Below are positions 32,888 through 43,203 of a stretch of 64,000 nucleotides of DNA, one piece after another. Both the position numbers and the translations under genes were made by a program. The stretch lies in contig NZ_CP027657.1 in NCBI RefSeq assembly GCF_003008615.1, forward strand, positions 496,001 through 560,000, given 5' to 3'. How positions within the stretch are numbered: position 1 is the first letter of the stretch; every line of letters starts with the position of its first letter. The notes under the pieces are model-generated. The model was not told where the DNA came from. It worked only from the letters and a program-made list of their open reading frames with translations, and did no database searches. The stretch is from Pseudomonas mendocina. Its GTDB lineage: Bacteria > Pseudomonadota > Gammaproteobacteria > Pseudomonadales > Pseudomonadaceae.

Positions 32888-35731
32888 ATGGCGCAGTATC
32901 AACCGGGGCAACGCTGGATCAGTGACAGCGAAGCGGAATTGGGTCTGGGAACCATCCTCGCCGAGGACGGCCGCCTACTCACCGTGCTCTACCCGGCCAC
33001 CGGCGAAACCCGCCAGTACGCCACGCGCAATGCCCCGCTGACCCGTGTGCGCTTCGCCCCGGGTGACGAAATCACCCATTTCGAGGGCTGGAAGCTCACC
33101 GTGCAGGAAGTCGAGGACGTCGACGGCCTGCTGGTCTACCACGGCCTCAATGCCCAGCATCAGCCGGTCACCATGCCGGAAACCCAGCTGTCGAACTTCA
33201 TCCAGTTCCGCCTGGCCAGCGACCGCCTGTTCGCCGGCCAGATCGACCCGCTGGCCTGGTTCGCCCTGCGCTACCACAGCCTGGAACACAACAGCCGCCT
33301 GCTGCAGTCTTCGCTGTGGGGCCTGGGCGGTGCACGCGCGCAGCCGATCGCCCACCAGTTGCACATCGCCCGCGAAGTGGCCGACCGCATCGCACCACGC
33401 GTGCTGCTGGCCGACGAAGTGGGCCTGGGCAAGACCATCGAAGCCGGCCTGGTGATCCATCGCCAGCTGCTCTCCGGCCGCGCCAGCCGCGTGCTGATCC
33501 TGGTGCCGGAAAACCTGCAGCACCAGTGGCTGGTGGAAATGCGCCGCCGTTTCAACCTCGACGTGGCCCTGTTCGACGCCGAGCGCTTCATGGAAAGCGA
33601 CGCCAGCAACCCCTTCGAAGACTGCCAGCTGGCGCTGGTCGCCTTGGAGTGGCTGAAGGAAGACGAAAAAGCCCAGGACGCACTGTTCGCCGCCGGATGG
33701 GATCTGCTGGTGGTCGACGAAGCCCACCACCTGGTCTGGCACCCGGAACAGGCCAGCGCCGAATACTCACTGGTCGAGCAACTGGCCGAGGTCATCCCCG
33801 GCGTGCTGCTGCTTACCGCCACCCCGGAACAGCTCGGTCAGGACAGCCACTTCGCCCGCCTACGCCTGCTCGACCCGGCGCGCTTCCATGACCTGGAAAC
33901 CTTCCGCGCCGAAAGCAGCCAGTACCGCCCGGTCGCCGAAGCCGTGCAGGAGCTGCTCGACCAGGGCAAGCTCAGCGCCCAGGCCCGCGATGCCATCGGC
34001 GGCTTCCTCGGTGACGAGGGCCGCGAACTGCTCGACGCCATCGATGGCGGTGACGAAGACGCGCGTGCCCGCCTGGTGCGCGAGCTGCTCGACCGCCACG
34101 GTACCGGCCGTCTGTTGTTCCGTAACACCCGCGCCGCCGTGCAGGGTTTCCCCGAGCGCGAGCTGCACCCCTACCCGCTGCCAAGCCCGGACGAATACCT
34201 GGAGCTGCCGCTGGGCGAGCATGCCGAGCTGTACCCGGAAGTCAGTTACCAGACCCAGGAAGATATCGACGACGAGCAACGCTGGTGGCGCATCGACCCG
34301 CGCGTCGAGTGGCTGATCGATACCCTGAAGATGCTCAAGAAATTCAAGGTGCTGGTGATCTGTGCCCACGCCGAGACCGCACTGGATCTGGAAGACGCCC
34401 TGCGCGTACGTTCCGGCATCCCGGCCACGGTGTTCCACGAAGGCATGAGCATCCTCGAGCGCGACCGCGCGGCGGCCTACTTCGCCGACGAAGAATTCGG
34501 CGCACAGGTGCTGATCTGCTCGGAAATCGGCTCCGAAGGTCGCAACTTCCAATTCGCCCATCACCTGGTGCTGTTCGACCTGCCAGCGCACCCGGATCTG
34601 CTCGAACAACGCATCGGCCGTCTCGACCGTATCGGCCAGAAGCACCGCATCCAGTTGCACGTGCCGTACCTGGAAAACAGCCCGCAGGAACGCCTGTTCC
34701 AGTGGTACCACCAGGCGCTGAACGCCTTCCTTGCCACCTGCCCGACCGGCAACGCCCTGCAGCACCAGTTCGGCCCGCGCCTGCTGCCGCTGCTGGAAAA
34801 CGGCGACGATGGCCAATGGCAGCAGCTGGTGGACGAAGCCACCGCCGAGCGCATCCGCCTCGAAGGCGAGCTGCACAGCGGCCGCGACCGTCTGTTGGAG
34901 CTGAACTCCGGCGGCGCCGGTGAAGGCGAAGCGCTGGTCGAAGCCATCCACGAACAGGACGACCAGTTCACCCTGCCGATCTACATGGAAGAGCTGTTCA
35001 ACGCCTTCGGCATCGACAGCGAAGACCACTCCGACAACGCCCTGATCCTGCGTCCCAGCGAGAAGATGCTGGACGCCAGCTTCCCCCTGGGCGACGACGA
35101 GGCAGTGACCATCACCTACGACCGCGAGCAGGCCCTGGCCCGCGAGGACATGCAGTTCCTTACCTGGGAACACCCCATGGTGCAGGGCGGCATGGATCTG
35201 GTGCTGTCCGGCTCGATGGGCAACACCGCCGTCGCGCTGATCAAGAACAAGGCGCTCAAGCCCGGCACCGTGCTGCTGGAACTGCTCTACGTCAGCGAAG
35301 TGGTAGGCCCGCGCAAGCTGCAACTGGGCCGCTTCCTGCCACCGGCGGCGCTACGCTGCCTGTTCGACGCCAACGGCAACGACTTGGCTGCCAAGGTTGG
35401 CTTCGAGACGCTCAACGACCAGCTCGAAAGCGTACCGCGTGCCAGCGCCAACAAGTTCGTCCAGGCCCAGCGCGACGTACTGGCCAAGCAGATCAACGAC
35501 GCCGAAGCCAAGGTCATGCCGCGCCATGTCGAGCGCGTGAGTGAGGCCAAGCGCCGCCTGATCGCCGAACTGGACGAAGAACTGGCGCGCCTGGTCGCCC
35601 TGCGCGCGGTCAACCCGAGCGTACGTGACAGCGAGATCGACGCCCTGCGCGAGCAGCGCGAACAGAGCCTGGCGATGTTCGACAAGGCCGCCCTGCGCCT
35701 GGAAGCGATTCGCGTGCTGGTGGCGGGGTAA
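32888..35731 (+). CDS. rapA: RNA polymerase-associated ATPase RapA
   Basis: This 947-residue SWI2/SNF2 ATPase binds RNA polymerase and recycles it from stalled post-termination complexes. It has the N-terminal Tudor-like/KOW domains (about 1-110), helicase motif I G179-L-G-K-T, the D277-E-A-H box, the second RecA lobe ending [14 protein letters not shown], and the RapA C-terminal domain. Length matches the family. It is followed by a stem-loop at 35746-35781. It sits close to the P. aeruginosa-like nbdA region. Confidence 0.94.
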   Translation: MAQYQPGQRWISDSEAELGLGTILAEDGRLLTVLYPATGETRQYATRNAPLTRVRFAPGDEITHFEGWKLTVQEVEDVDGLLVYHGLNAQHQPVTMPETQLSNFIQFRLASDRLFAGQIDPLAWFALRYHSLEHNSRLLQSSLWGLGGARAQPIAHQLHIAREVADRIAPRVLLADEVGLGKTIEAGLVIHRQLLSGRASRVLILVPENLQHQWLVEMRRRFNLDVALFDAERFMESDASNPFEDCQLALVALEWLKEDEKAQDALFAAGWDLLVVDEAHHLVWHPEQASAEYSLVEQLAEVIPGVLLLTATPEQLGQDSHFARLRLLDPARFHDLETFRAESSQYRPVAEAVQELLDQGKLSAQARDAIGGFLGDEGRELLDAIDGGDEDARARLVRELLDRHGTGRLLFRNTRAAVQGFPERELHPYPLPSPDEYLELPLGEHAELYPEVSYQTQEDIDDEQRWWRIDPRVEWLIDTLKMLKKFKVLVICAHAETALDLEDALRVRSGIPATVFHEGMSILERDRAAAYFADEEFGAQVLICSEIGSEGRNFQFAHHLVLFDLPAHPDLLEQRIGRLDRIGQKHRIQLHVPYLENSPQERLFQWYHQALNAFLATCPTGNALQHQFGPRLLPLLENGDDGQWQQLVDEATAERIRLEGELHSGRDRLLELNSGGAGEGEALVEAIHEQDDQFTLPIYMEELFNAFGIDSEDHSDNALILRPSEKMLDASFPLGDDEAVTITYDREQALAREDMQFLTWEHPMVQGGMDLVLSGSMGNTAVALIKNKALKPGTVLLELLYVSEVVGPRKLQLGRFLPPAALRCLFDANGNDLAAKVGFETLNDQLESVPRASANKFVQAQRDVLAKQINDAEAKVMPRHVERVSEAKRRLIAELDEELARLVALRAVNPSVRDSEIDALREQREQSLAMFDKAALRLEAIRVLVAG

Positions 35732-35745
35732 TCCTCTCAGCACCT

Positions 35746-35784
35746 CCGGTCGAGGCAGTAATCCAGTATGGCCTCGACCGGTTT
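35746..35784 (+). terminator. Stem-loop after rapA
   Basis: CCGGTCGAGGC (35746-35756) pairs perfectly with GCCTCGACCGG (35771-35781), followed by a short TTT. It is probably the rapA terminator. Confidence 0.65.
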
Positions 35785-35885
35785 GCACGCGTTGCCCGCC
35801 CTTGCGCAAAATTGCGCTTTTTTACTCGCGCAGACTGGTAACCAGGCTGCGCAGGCGTAGGATTGGCGTCATCCGGGAGAACACG

Positions 35886-36758
35886 ATGGCGCAACTCGAA
35901 CACCTGCAGGTTTTTCAAAGCATGAGCCGCTCACCCAACGCGCGGCTGCATGGTCTTGCCGAACTGGGCAGTGGTATGGCCGTGGCGCGCTGGAGCAATG
36001 CCCATGATGCGCGCGACTACCTCGCCCCCAGCCATCACACGCTGTCGTGCTACCTCAGCGGTGGCACCGGTACCTTTCGTCGCGAGCGTCCGGGTGACAA
36101 GGGGGCACCGAACAGATTGTGCATCCTGCCGGCCGAACACCAATCCGCCTGGATCATCAATGGCGAAATCCAGCTGGCCCACCTTTATATCGAGCAAGAG
36201 CGCTTTGCTCTGGGCGCGGTCGCCCTGCTCGACCGTGAGCCGCGTAGCTTGCAACTGGAAGAAGCGACCTTTCTCGAAGATGCCGAGCAAGCCGCACGCT
36301 TTCGTCAGATCTGTGCGCTGGACTGGCAAGAGCCGGGCGAGCGCCTTCTGACCAGCAGTCTGGCCCATGCCCTGCTCGATCACGCCTTGCTGACCCAGGT
36401 TGGCTTACGCCAGGGTCTGCGCCTGAAAGGCGGGCTGGCGCCGATACAGCGCAGACGTGTACGCGAATTCATCGAGCAGCACCTGGAAACGCCACTGCCG
36501 CTAAGCCAACTGGCATCACTCTGCGCCCTGTCGGAATATCACTTCGCGCGCATGTTCCAGACCAGCTTCGGCCTGCCACCGCACCGTTACGTGCTGGCCC
36601 GACGCCTGGCTCGCGCCTGCCAGTTGCTACGCCAGCCTTCCTTGTCTCTGAGCGAGGTCGCGCTGAGCTGTGGCTTTGCCAGCTCCAGTCATTTCAGCAA
36701 CCGCTTCCGCCAGGCACTCGGCGCGACGCCGGGGCAGTACCGCGCGGCATTTCTGTAG
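35886..36758 (+). CDS. AraC family transcriptional regulator
   Basis: A 290-residue regulator with an N-terminal cupin-like ligand part and a C-terminal AraC/XylS DNA-binding domain with two helix-turn-helices (about residues 190-288; LSQLASLCALSEYHFARMF and LSEVALSCGFASSSHFSNRF). The ATG at 35886 has GGGAGA upstream; a longer open frame would run inside rapA. The neighbouring genes give no obvious target. A hairpin repeat directly follows the stop. Confidence 0.87.
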   Translation: MAQLEHLQVFQSMSRSPNARLHGLAELGSGMAVARWSNAHDARDYLAPSHHTLSCYLSGGTGTFRRERPGDKGAPNRLCILPAEHQSAWIINGEIQLAHLYIEQERFALGAVALLDREPRSLQLEEATFLEDAEQAARFRQICALDWQEPGERLLTSSLAHALLDHALLTQVGLRQGLRLKGGLAPIQRRRVREFIEQHLETPLPLSQLASLCALSEYHFARMFQTSFGLPPHRYVLARRLARACQLLRQPSLSLSEVALSCGFASSSHFSNRFRQALGATPGQYRAAFL

Positions 36759-36759
36759 G

Positions 36760-36802
36760 GCGGGTGCAACCCGCCAACTTCGCTGCGGCGGGTTGCACCC
36801 GC
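36760..36802. repeat. Long perfect hairpin repeat after AraC gene
   Basis: GCGGGTGCAACCCGCC (36760-36775) pairs perfectly with GGCGGGTTGCACCCGC (36787-36802). It is one of the GTAGGGYG-family intergenic repeats and may act as a terminator. Confidence 0.75.
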
Positions 36803-36957
36803 ACTACTCGCCGAAGGCCTGGGCAACGCTCACGACAGCACGTCGGCAATCTCACCACGACGCCTGCTAATCGCCTCACAGCTATGCGAAAATCTGCGGC
36901 TTTGCATTGCCACGGCTAAGTCATGCGTCCACTTCTCTGCGCGATGGGGCTTCGTTG

Positions 36958-39588
36958 ATGCCCCTGGATATTCACCAGTTACGCCAGGAAGACTGGCGTT
37001 CCGAGTTTGGCGCCGGTGACCTGCGCCGTGGCATCGCCTACGCAGAAGAAAAACGCAGCAAACTGCTCAGCCTCAAGGACAACAGCCTGCTCGCCAATTG
37101 CCGCGGCTCGGCCGGGCAGGTCTACCAGCAACGCATCACTCTGCACCCTTACGGCCGCAAATGGAGCGTGACTGGCCATTGCAACTGTCCTGTCGGTTTC
37201 AACTGCAAGCATGTGGTGGCCGCCCTGCTCACGCTGGAGGCTCAGCAGCGCGACGGCAACGATCTCTCGAGCATCATCGTGGTCAACAAGGAACTGGCAG
37301 AGACGCGCCTGGAAGGCATCGCCCCCATTGCCGTCCTCAGTCTTGGCAGCCAGGTGCGCGTGCATTTCGATGCGCGCAAGGGACGCATGCAGGAGCAGAC
37401 CCAACACCGCGCCGCACTGGCCTTCGACTATGCCGGCCATAAGGTCTTCGGCAAACCCGCCAAGGATCTGGTCAAGCGCCTGGATGGCGATACCAATCTG
37501 CGCGTAATCCGTGATGCCACGGTAGAGGCCACGCTGCGCAAACGCCTTGAAGGCCTCGGCTTGCAGGTGGCGTTGCGACAAAGCGAGGCACTGCCGGCCG
37601 ACGCTGGCGAGCCGTTCGAACTGGAGCGCGAACGCGACTGGCTGGATTTCGTCCAGCAGCGCTTGCCACAACTACGCGCCGAAGGCTGGCAAATCCATAT
37701 GCGCCCGGACTTCCAGTACAACCTGGCTGAGGTCGACGACTGGTATGCCGAGGTCGAGGAAGATCCGCAGCAGAACTGGTTCGATCTTGAACTGGGCATC
37801 GAAGTGGAAGGCCAGCGTCTGAGCCTGCTGCCGATTCTGCTCCAAGCCATCCGACGCACGCCCTGGCTGCTGGCGCCCGAAGCGCTGGCGCAGCGCTCGG
37901 ATGAAGACCGCCTGCTGGTCAATCTGCCGCACGGAGGCAAGCGCATCGCCCTGCCCTTCGCTCGCCTCAAACCGCTGCTGGCAACGCTCGGCGAGCTGTA
38001 CTTTCGCGACCCCGGCGAAGATCACCTGCCGCTACGCCTAGGCCGCGCCGACGCCGCACGCCTGGCCGAACTGGCTACAGGCCCTGCCCTGAGCTGGCAG
38101 GGTGGCGATGAACTACGCGGCTTCGCCGAACGCCTGCAGCATCTTTCCGTCCGGGAAATCGGCGCACCACCAGGCTTGCGCGCCGAACTGCGCGCCTATC
38201 AACTGCAGGGCCTGAACTGGATGCAGACCCTGGCCGAATTACGCGTCGGCGGTGTACTCGCCGATGACATGGGTCTAGGCAAGACCTTGCAGACCCTGGC
38301 GCATGTCCTCTGCGAAAAACTGGCCGGGCGCCTGCAACAGCCAGCGCTGATCGTCATGCCCACCAGCCTGATTCCCAACTGGCAGGATGAAGCCGCACGC
38401 TTCACCCCGGAGTTGCGCGTGCTGGCCCTGCATGGCAGCAAACGCAAGGTACTGTTCGAGGAAATCGCTGCACACGATCTGATTCTGACCACCTATGCCC
38501 TGCTACCGCGCGACCTCAAGGCGCTCAATCAGCACCGTTATCGCCTGCTGATCCTCGATGAGGCGCAGAACATCAAGAACCCGCGCAGCAAGGCGGCCAG
38601 CGCGGCCGCGCAGGTACAGGCCGACCTGCGCTTGTGCCTGACCGGGACGCCACTGGAAAATCACCTGGGCGAGCTGTGGTCGCTGTTTCACTTCCTCATG
38701 CCTGGCTGGCTGGGCGATGCCAAGGCCTTCACTCGCGACTACCGCACCCCCATCGAGAAGCGCGGCGACAGTCAGCGACTGGCTCATCTCAATGGTCGTA
38801 TCCGTCCGTTCCTGTTGCGCCGAACCAAGGAACAGGTGGCCCGCGAGCTGCCGCCGAAGACCGAGATAACTCAGTGGGTCGAGCTGACCCAGCTACAGCG
38901 TGACCGCTACGAAACCCTGCGCCTGGCCATGGATCAGAAAGTGCGCGACGAAATTGCTCGCCAGGGCCTGGCGCGTAGCCACATCGTCATCCTCGAGGCA
39001 TTGTTGCGCCTGCGCCAGAGCTGCTGCGATCTGCGCCTGCTGGGGGAAGACAGCAACCCGTTGACTGCCAGTGACTCGGGCAAACTCAGCGCCTTGCTGG
39101 ATATGCTCGAAGAACTGGTGGACGAAGGCCGCCGTGTGCTGCTGTTCTCCCAGTTCACCTCGATGTTGGCACTGATAGAGCAAGAGCTGCAGGCGCGCAA
39201 GATCGCCTACGCCAAACTGACCGGTAGCACCCAGGATCGGCGTACTCCGGTGCAACGCTTCCAAGCCGGCGAATTCCCGGTCTTTCTGATCAGCCTCAAG
39301 GCCGGTGGTAGCGGACTCAACCTCACCGCCGCTGACACCGTGATCCACTTCGACCCCTGGTGGAACCCGGCAGCCGAGGCTCAGGCCAGCGACCGCGCTT
39401 ACCGTATCGGCCAGGACAAACCGGTGTTCGTCTACAAGCTGATCGCTCGTGGCAGCGTCGAAGAGAAGATCCAGCAACTGCAACAAGCCAAGGCAAGCCT
39501 GGCCAAGGGCGTGCTGGAAGGAGGTGGCCAGGGCCAATGGCAACTGGATGAAGCTGACCTGGCAGCGTTATTCGCGCCACTCAGTTGA
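36958..39588 (+). CDS. SWIM-domain SNF2/DEAD-like helicase
   Basis: An 876-residue ATPase. It begins with a zinc-binding SWIM domain (C75-N-C77, C83-K-H85) and a middle domain, followed by a SNF2 helicase core: motif I G439-L-G-K442-T in DDMGLGKTLQTL, the LDEAQNIKN box, and the second lobe with RAYRIGQDKPVFVYKLI. SWIM-SNF2 proteins probably remodel protein-DNA or RNA polymerase complexes; the bacterial ones have no firm function. The ATG at 36958 is the only credible start. It stands alone between an AraC gene and a GNAT gene. Confidence 0.88.
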   Translation: MPLDIHQLRQEDWRSEFGAGDLRRGIAYAEEKRSKLLSLKDNSLLANCRGSAGQVYQQRITLHPYGRKWSVTGHCNCPVGFNCKHVVAALLTLEAQQRDGNDLSSIIVVNKELAETRLEGIAPIAVLSLGSQVRVHFDARKGRMQEQTQHRAALAFDYAGHKVFGKPAKDLVKRLDGDTNLRVIRDATVEATLRKRLEGLGLQVALRQSEALPADAGEPFELERERDWLDFVQQRLPQLRAEGWQIHMRPDFQYNLAEVDDWYAEVEEDPQQNWFDLELGIEVEGQRLSLLPILLQAIRRTPWLLAPEALAQRSDEDRLLVNLPHGGKRIALPFARLKPLLATLGELYFRDPGEDHLPLRLGRADAARLAELATGPALSWQGGDELRGFAERLQHLSVREIGAPPGLRAELRAYQLQGLNWMQTLAELRVGGVLADDMGLGKTLQTLAHVLCEKLAGRLQQPALIVMPTSLIPNWQDEAARFTPELRVLALHGSKRKVLFEEIAAHDLILTTYALLPRDLKALNQHRYRLLILDEAQNIKNPRSKAASAAAQVQADLRLCLTGTPLENHLGELWSLFHFLMPGWLGDAKAFTRDYRTPIEKRGDSQRLAHLNGRIRPFLLRRTKEQVARELPPKTEITQWVELTQLQRDRYETLRLAMDQKVRDEIARQGLARSHIVILEALLRLRQSCCDLRLLGEDSNPLTASDSGKLSALLDMLEELVDEGRRVLLFSQFTSMLALIEQELQARKIAYAKLTGSTQDRRTPVQRFQAGEFPVFLISLKAGGSGLNLTAADTVIHFDPWWNPAAEAQASDRAYRIGQDKPVFVYKLIARGSVEEKIQQLQQAKASLAKGVLEGGGQGQWQLDEADLAALFAPLS

Positions 39589-39716
39589 TATCGGAAGGCC
39601 TGCCAGATCCATATCAGCTCGCGCAGACAGGACGGTATTGCCTACCAACGGCTGAGCATGGCACACCCTATCCATGACTCTGGTTAAATAACCCACCACC
39701 CCGTTTGCGTGCGCCG

Positions 39717-40127
39717 ATGAGCCGTATCCACTACCGCTGCCTGCTACCGTTGTTGCGGCCATTGGTCGACAAGTTCTACCGCAGCCATCGTTCGCCCATG
39801 CGCAGCCAGGCGGGCGATGAGCTGTGGGTCGCCGAGAGTGAGGGAGAAATCGTCGCCGCCCTCGGCCTGCGTGCAGTAACAGGCGGACAATGGCTTACGG
39901 GGCTGTTCGTCGCCCCCATGTGGCGGTGCCAGGGCGTTGCTGCACAGCTGCTGCGTCACAGCCTCGCAGCGCATCCAGAGCCCGTCTGGCTGTTCTGCCA
40001 CCCCGATCTGCGCATCTTCTATCAACGCCTGGGCTTCGTTGACTGCCAGACGCTTCCTCCCGAACTAGCCGAACGGCTGGCCCGCTACCAGCGCAACAAG
40101 TCGCTAGTATCGCTGCGCATTAACTAG
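39717..40127 (+). CDS. GNAT family N-acetyltransferase
   Basis: A 136-residue short GNAT protein. The acetyl-CoA loop motif is in LFVAPMWRCQGVAAQLLRHS (R/Q-x-x-G-x-G/A) and the C-terminal strand-helix is WLFCHPDLRIFYQRLGF. Its substrate cannot be told. The ATG at 39717 has no strong ribosome binding site; a TTG at 39705 is the alternative. Confidence 0.78.
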   Translation: MSRIHYRCLLPLLRPLVDKFYRSHRSPMRSQAGDELWVAESEGEIVAALGLRAVTGGQWLTGLFVAPMWRCQGVAAQLLRHSLAAHPEPVWLFCHPDLRIFYQRLGFVDCQTLPPELAERLARYQRNKSLVSLRIN

Positions 40128-40235
40128 GCAGCCTGTCACCCCGGGCGTAAATACTGGCACTTTGCTCAGGAATGCCCCTTGCCATTCGCGGTCAAAGCTC
40201 TGCATGCTTGTTCCATAACAACGAAAAGAAACGCT

Positions 40236-41282
40236 ATGGCTATCCAGACCGCTCGTTTGCTGAAGCGCCTGCGCAATGATTTCCAGCTGTCGATCATTAC
40301 CCTGATGGGGCTGTTCGGCGTCATTGGCATCACTCCCTACGCCGTCTACCGCCTGCTGAACGGCAACTATCTGGTCGGTATCGCCGACACCGTCATCGTC
40401 TTATCCACACTATTCGCCGTGCTCTACGCCTGGTTTACCCGTGACACGGTCAAACCCGGTATCTACCTGGCTGCAGTCTTCTCCATCGGTGCCACGCTGA
40501 TCGCCATCAACCTGGGCGTCAATGGCCTGTTCTGGATCTATCCGCTGATTCTCTTCAACTTCTTCATGGTCACGCCTGGCAAAGCGCTGCTGGCGACCTC
40601 CGTGGTGCTGGTCAGCCTGGTCAGCCACGCCCTGCTGGTGCCTGGCAGCGTGTTCGAAAGCCACTACCAGATGGTTTCGTTTCTGGTCACCTGCATGATG
40701 GCCAGCGTACTGAGTTTCATCTTCGCGTTCCGTACGCGTAACCAGCGCGACCAACTGCAGCTGCTGGCCATTCATGACCCACTCACAGGTGCCCGCAACC
40801 GCAGGGCGATGAACGAAGAACTGAAGATCGCCATGGCCAGCCATCGCCGTCACAGCGACAACTACGGACTGCTGGTAATGGATCTGGATCATTTCAAGCA
40901 GATCAATGACCGCTTCGGCCACCATGTCGGCGATCAGGTTCTGGTGGCTTTCGTCGAGCTGATCATACGTTGCTCGCGCAAGGAAGATCGCCTGTTCCGC
41001 TTCGGCGGCGAGGAGTTTCTCCTGCTATTGCCCAACACCGAAATCGACGGCCTGCGCGCTGCCGCACAAAACCTGCTGATGCGGGTCGAACAGGAGTTGA
41101 AAAGCCCAGGCGGCGCGGTCACCGTGTCCATCGGCGGCGCCGTCCTGCACAGCGGCGAGCATTGGGAAAGCTGGCTACAGCGCGCCGACGCCTGTCTCTA
41201 TCGGGCCAAGAGCGAAGGACGTAACCGTGCGGTGATCGCCGGCACCCCGAGCCCCGTGGATCACACCGCCGCAAGCCATTGA
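40236..41282 (+). CDS. Membrane-bound diguanylate cyclase
   Basis: A 348-residue protein with five or six N-terminal membrane segments (about residues 18-175) and a C-terminal GGDEF domain (about 185-345). The active site is GGEEF and the inhibitory site RKED lies five residues before it, so it should synthesise c-di-GMP with product inhibition. The membrane part is not a known sensor family that I can name. The ATG at 40236 follows AAAGAAA. Confidence 0.87.
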   Translation: MAIQTARLLKRLRNDFQLSIITLMGLFGVIGITPYAVYRLLNGNYLVGIADTVIVLSTLFAVLYAWFTRDTVKPGIYLAAVFSIGATLIAINLGVNGLFWIYPLILFNFFMVTPGKALLATSVVLVSLVSHALLVPGSVFESHYQMVSFLVTCMMASVLSFIFAFRTRNQRDQLQLLAIHDPLTGARNRRAMNEELKIAMASHRRHSDNYGLLVMDLDHFKQINDRFGHHVGDQVLVAFVELIIRCSRKEDRLFRFGGEEFLLLLPNTEIDGLRAAAQNLLMRVEQELKSPGGAVTVSIGGAVLHSGEHWESWLQRADACLYRAKSEGRNRAVIAGTPSPVDHTAASH

Positions 41283-41286
41283 ACGA

Positions 41287-41613
41287 TCAGCGACTGCGCT
41301 GCTGCTGATAACTGCCGCTACCGGGTTGGCGTTCGATGATCAGCCCACCCGGATACTCGATGCTCTGCCGAATCCCGCCGCGCGTTTCGCTGGAATGGCT
41401 GCCGTAGCTGCTTTCCTGGCGCACGCTGCCCTGCGGCAGGCGTTGCCCGCCATAGAGGTTGTACTGCTCGTAACTCGACGACCCCGAGACACTGCCACTG
41501 GCGCCCGGGCTGACATAGCTCTTGGGAATCACGCGAATCGTCTGCGGCTGATCGGCGAACGCAGCACCACACACGGATACAGCCAGGATCACCAGAATCG
41601 AACGAATGAACAT
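41287..41613 (-). CDS. Secreted small hypothetical protein
   Basis: A 108-residue protein with a signal peptide (about residues 1-20, cleavage after AAFA) and a polar, serine/glycine/tyrosine-rich mature part containing GSVSGSSSYEQYNLYGG and ending in QQRSR. GGGAGG is six bases before the ATG at 41613. It looks like a periplasmic or exported disordered protein. I recognise no family. Confidence 0.7.
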   Translation of the reverse strand: MFIRSILVILAVSVCGAAFADQPQTIRVIPKSYVSPGASGSVSGSSSYEQYNLYGGQRLPQGSVRQESSYGSHSSETRGGIRQSIEYPGGLIIERQPGSGSYQQQRSR

Positions 41614-41721
41614 GAGCACCTCCCATCGATGCCGAGGCCAGGCGATACCCGCCCGCAGCCGAAACACTATCACCACATGTGCTTCGACAGCAGCGAACAG
41701 GAATGTGCGGCCAGAAACGAC

Positions 41722-41747
41722 AAAGGGTTGGCCGAGGCCAACCCTTT
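41722..41747 (-). terminator. Intrinsic terminator after tRNA-Thr
   Basis: AAAGGGTTGGCC-GA-GGCCAACCCTTT is a perfect 12-bp stem directly downstream of the tRNA on the minus strand. Confidence 0.8.
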
Positions 41748-41755
41748 GAATCAAC

Positions 41756-41831
41756 TGGTGCCGGAGATAGGAATCGAACCTACGACCTTCGCGTTACGAG
41801 TGCGCTGCTCTACCGACTGAGCTACACCGGC
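41756..41831 (-). tRNA. tRNA-Thr (anticodon CGT)
   Basis: The minus strand gives a 76-nt tRNA with CCA encoded. The acceptor starts GCCGG and pairs with CCGGC before ACCA; the D-arm contains AGCTCAGTCGGTAGAGC; the anticodon loop reads TTCGTAA-like with CGT; the T-arm contains GGTTCGATTCC. Sequence closely matches enterobacterial thrW. A terminator follows. Confidence 0.93.
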
Positions 41832-41886
41832 GATGACAAGCGCGCATTATGCGAGTTGCCGCGCTCGCGCTCAAGTCACTGGTGCG

Positions 41887-42729
41887 TCAACTATCGAGCA
41901 GTTCGATACGATCGTCGTGAATGTGAATCAGGCCCTGCTTGTAGAGGCCGCCGATGGCCTTCTTGAAGTTGCCCTTGCTGACCCTGAACTGCTCGGCGAT
42001 CAACTCTGGCGGGCTCTTGTCGCCCAGCGCCAGCACGCCATTCTGCGCCCGCAGGCGCTCGATGATCTGCTCGGCCAGGCCGCTGGCAGCCTCACGCCCG
42101 ATGGGCTGCAGGCTCAGGCTGATCTTGCCGTCGGCGCGCAGTTCCTTGATATAGCCCTTCTCGCGCATGCCATTGCGAATGAACTTGAACAGCTCGTTCT
42201 TGTGGATCAGCCCCCAGTGCTTGCCATCGATGATGGCCTTGAAACCAAGGTCGGTACGCTCGACCACCAGCAGGTCGACTTCCTGGCCGACCTGGTAGTT
42301 GGCCGGCACCTTGTCCAGATGGCGATCCAGGCGAGCTGTCGCGGTGAGGCGGCGGGTGTGCTTGTCCAGATAGAGGTAGATCACACAGTAATCGCCGATC
42401 TGTAGCGGGCGCTTCTCTTCGGAGTGCGGCAGCAGCAGATCCTTGGGCAGGCCCCAGTCGAAGAACAGACCGACACGGTTGATGTCCACCACCTTGAGGC
42501 TGGCGAATTCACCTAGCTGGATCTTCGGTTTCAACGTGGTGGCGATCAGCTTGTCTTCGCTGTCGAGGTAGATGAACACGTTGAGCCAGTCATCGACTTC
42601 GCTCGGCGTGTCCTTGGGGATGTAGCGCTTGGGCAGGAGTATTTCACCGTCCGCGCCACCGTCCAGGTACAGACCGAAGTCGGTGTGTTTGACCACCTGC
42701 AAAGAATTCATGCGCCCAATCAAGGCCAT
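41887..42729 (-). CDS. CvfB-like S1 RNA-binding domain protein
   Basis: A 280-residue protein of the CvfB/YitL family: three S1-like OB domains (about residues 5-65, 70-130 and 145-205) and a C-terminal winged helix (about 215-280, ELIAEQFRVSKGNFKKAIGGLYKQGLI). The family binds RNA and affects virulence gene expression in staphylococci; its role in Pseudomonas is not established. It is alone on its strand downstream of nothing else in operon. Confidence 0.88.
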   Translation of the reverse strand: MALIGRMNSLQVVKHTDFGLYLDGGADGEILLPKRYIPKDTPSEVDDWLNVFIYLDSEDKLIATTLKPKIQLGEFASLKVVDINRVGLFFDWGLPKDLLLPHSEEKRPLQIGDYCVIYLYLDKHTRRLTATARLDRHLDKVPANYQVGQEVDLLVVERTDLGFKAIIDGKHWGLIHKNELFKFIRNGMREKGYIKELRADGKISLSLQPIGREAASGLAEQIIERLRAQNGVLALGDKSPPELIAEQFRVSKGNFKKAIGGLYKQGLIHIHDDRIELLDS

Positions 42730-42969
42730 CGTGTTTCACCTCGCCAAAACAGCCGACCATTCTACCCGAGTTAGCGAGCTTCAGGGCTTGCTGCGTGGCG
42801 ATTCGACGGCCGGTCAGCGGGTGGCGTAAGTACCTGGGAAACAAGCCATAAACGGCTGCGAAAAGCGACCTCTGGATAGGGTTCTGGTAGGCATCAGGGC
42901 GATTAACCAAGCAGGAAGGGGCCAGTTGTGGCATAATGGCCGGCCGCCCATCTGAAAGAGATCAAGGTC

Positions 42970-43161
42970 ATGGCCACTCTGCGCGTGAAGTCCTCCTCCA
43001 GCAAAGTCAGCAAACCCGCCCCTGCCGTGGAAACCCGCGAGTCCATCGAGGCGCAGATTGCAGCCTTCCTGCAAGGTGGTGGCGAGATCCAGCAGATCGC
43101 CAAAGGTGTCAGCGGTCAAACTTACGGCGGCACTCGCCAGATCACCATCAGCAAGAAGTGA
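42970..43161 (+). CDS. Small conserved basic protein
   Basis: A 63-residue protein starting MATLRVKSSSSKVSKPAPAV, with a helix ESIEAQIAAFLQGGGEIQQI and a short basic end (TRQITISKK). It has a purine-rich ribosome binding site (AAAGAGATCAAGG) before the ATG and a -10-like CATAAT about 40 bp upstream. The GGGEIQQI-x-GVSGQT segment looks conserved-protein-like. Function unknown. Confidence 0.7.
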   Translation: MATLRVKSSSSKVSKPAPAVETRESIEAQIAAFLQGGGEIQQIAKGVSGQTYGGTRQITISKK

Positions 43162-43203
43162 TCGCCTTGGGTGCGCCATGCGCACCCGGCCCCTCCTCCC
43201 CCA

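Noticed and set aside
33860..35323. 487-codon minus-strand frame inside rapA
   Set aside because: Antisense shadow of rapA; no start signal and biased composition.
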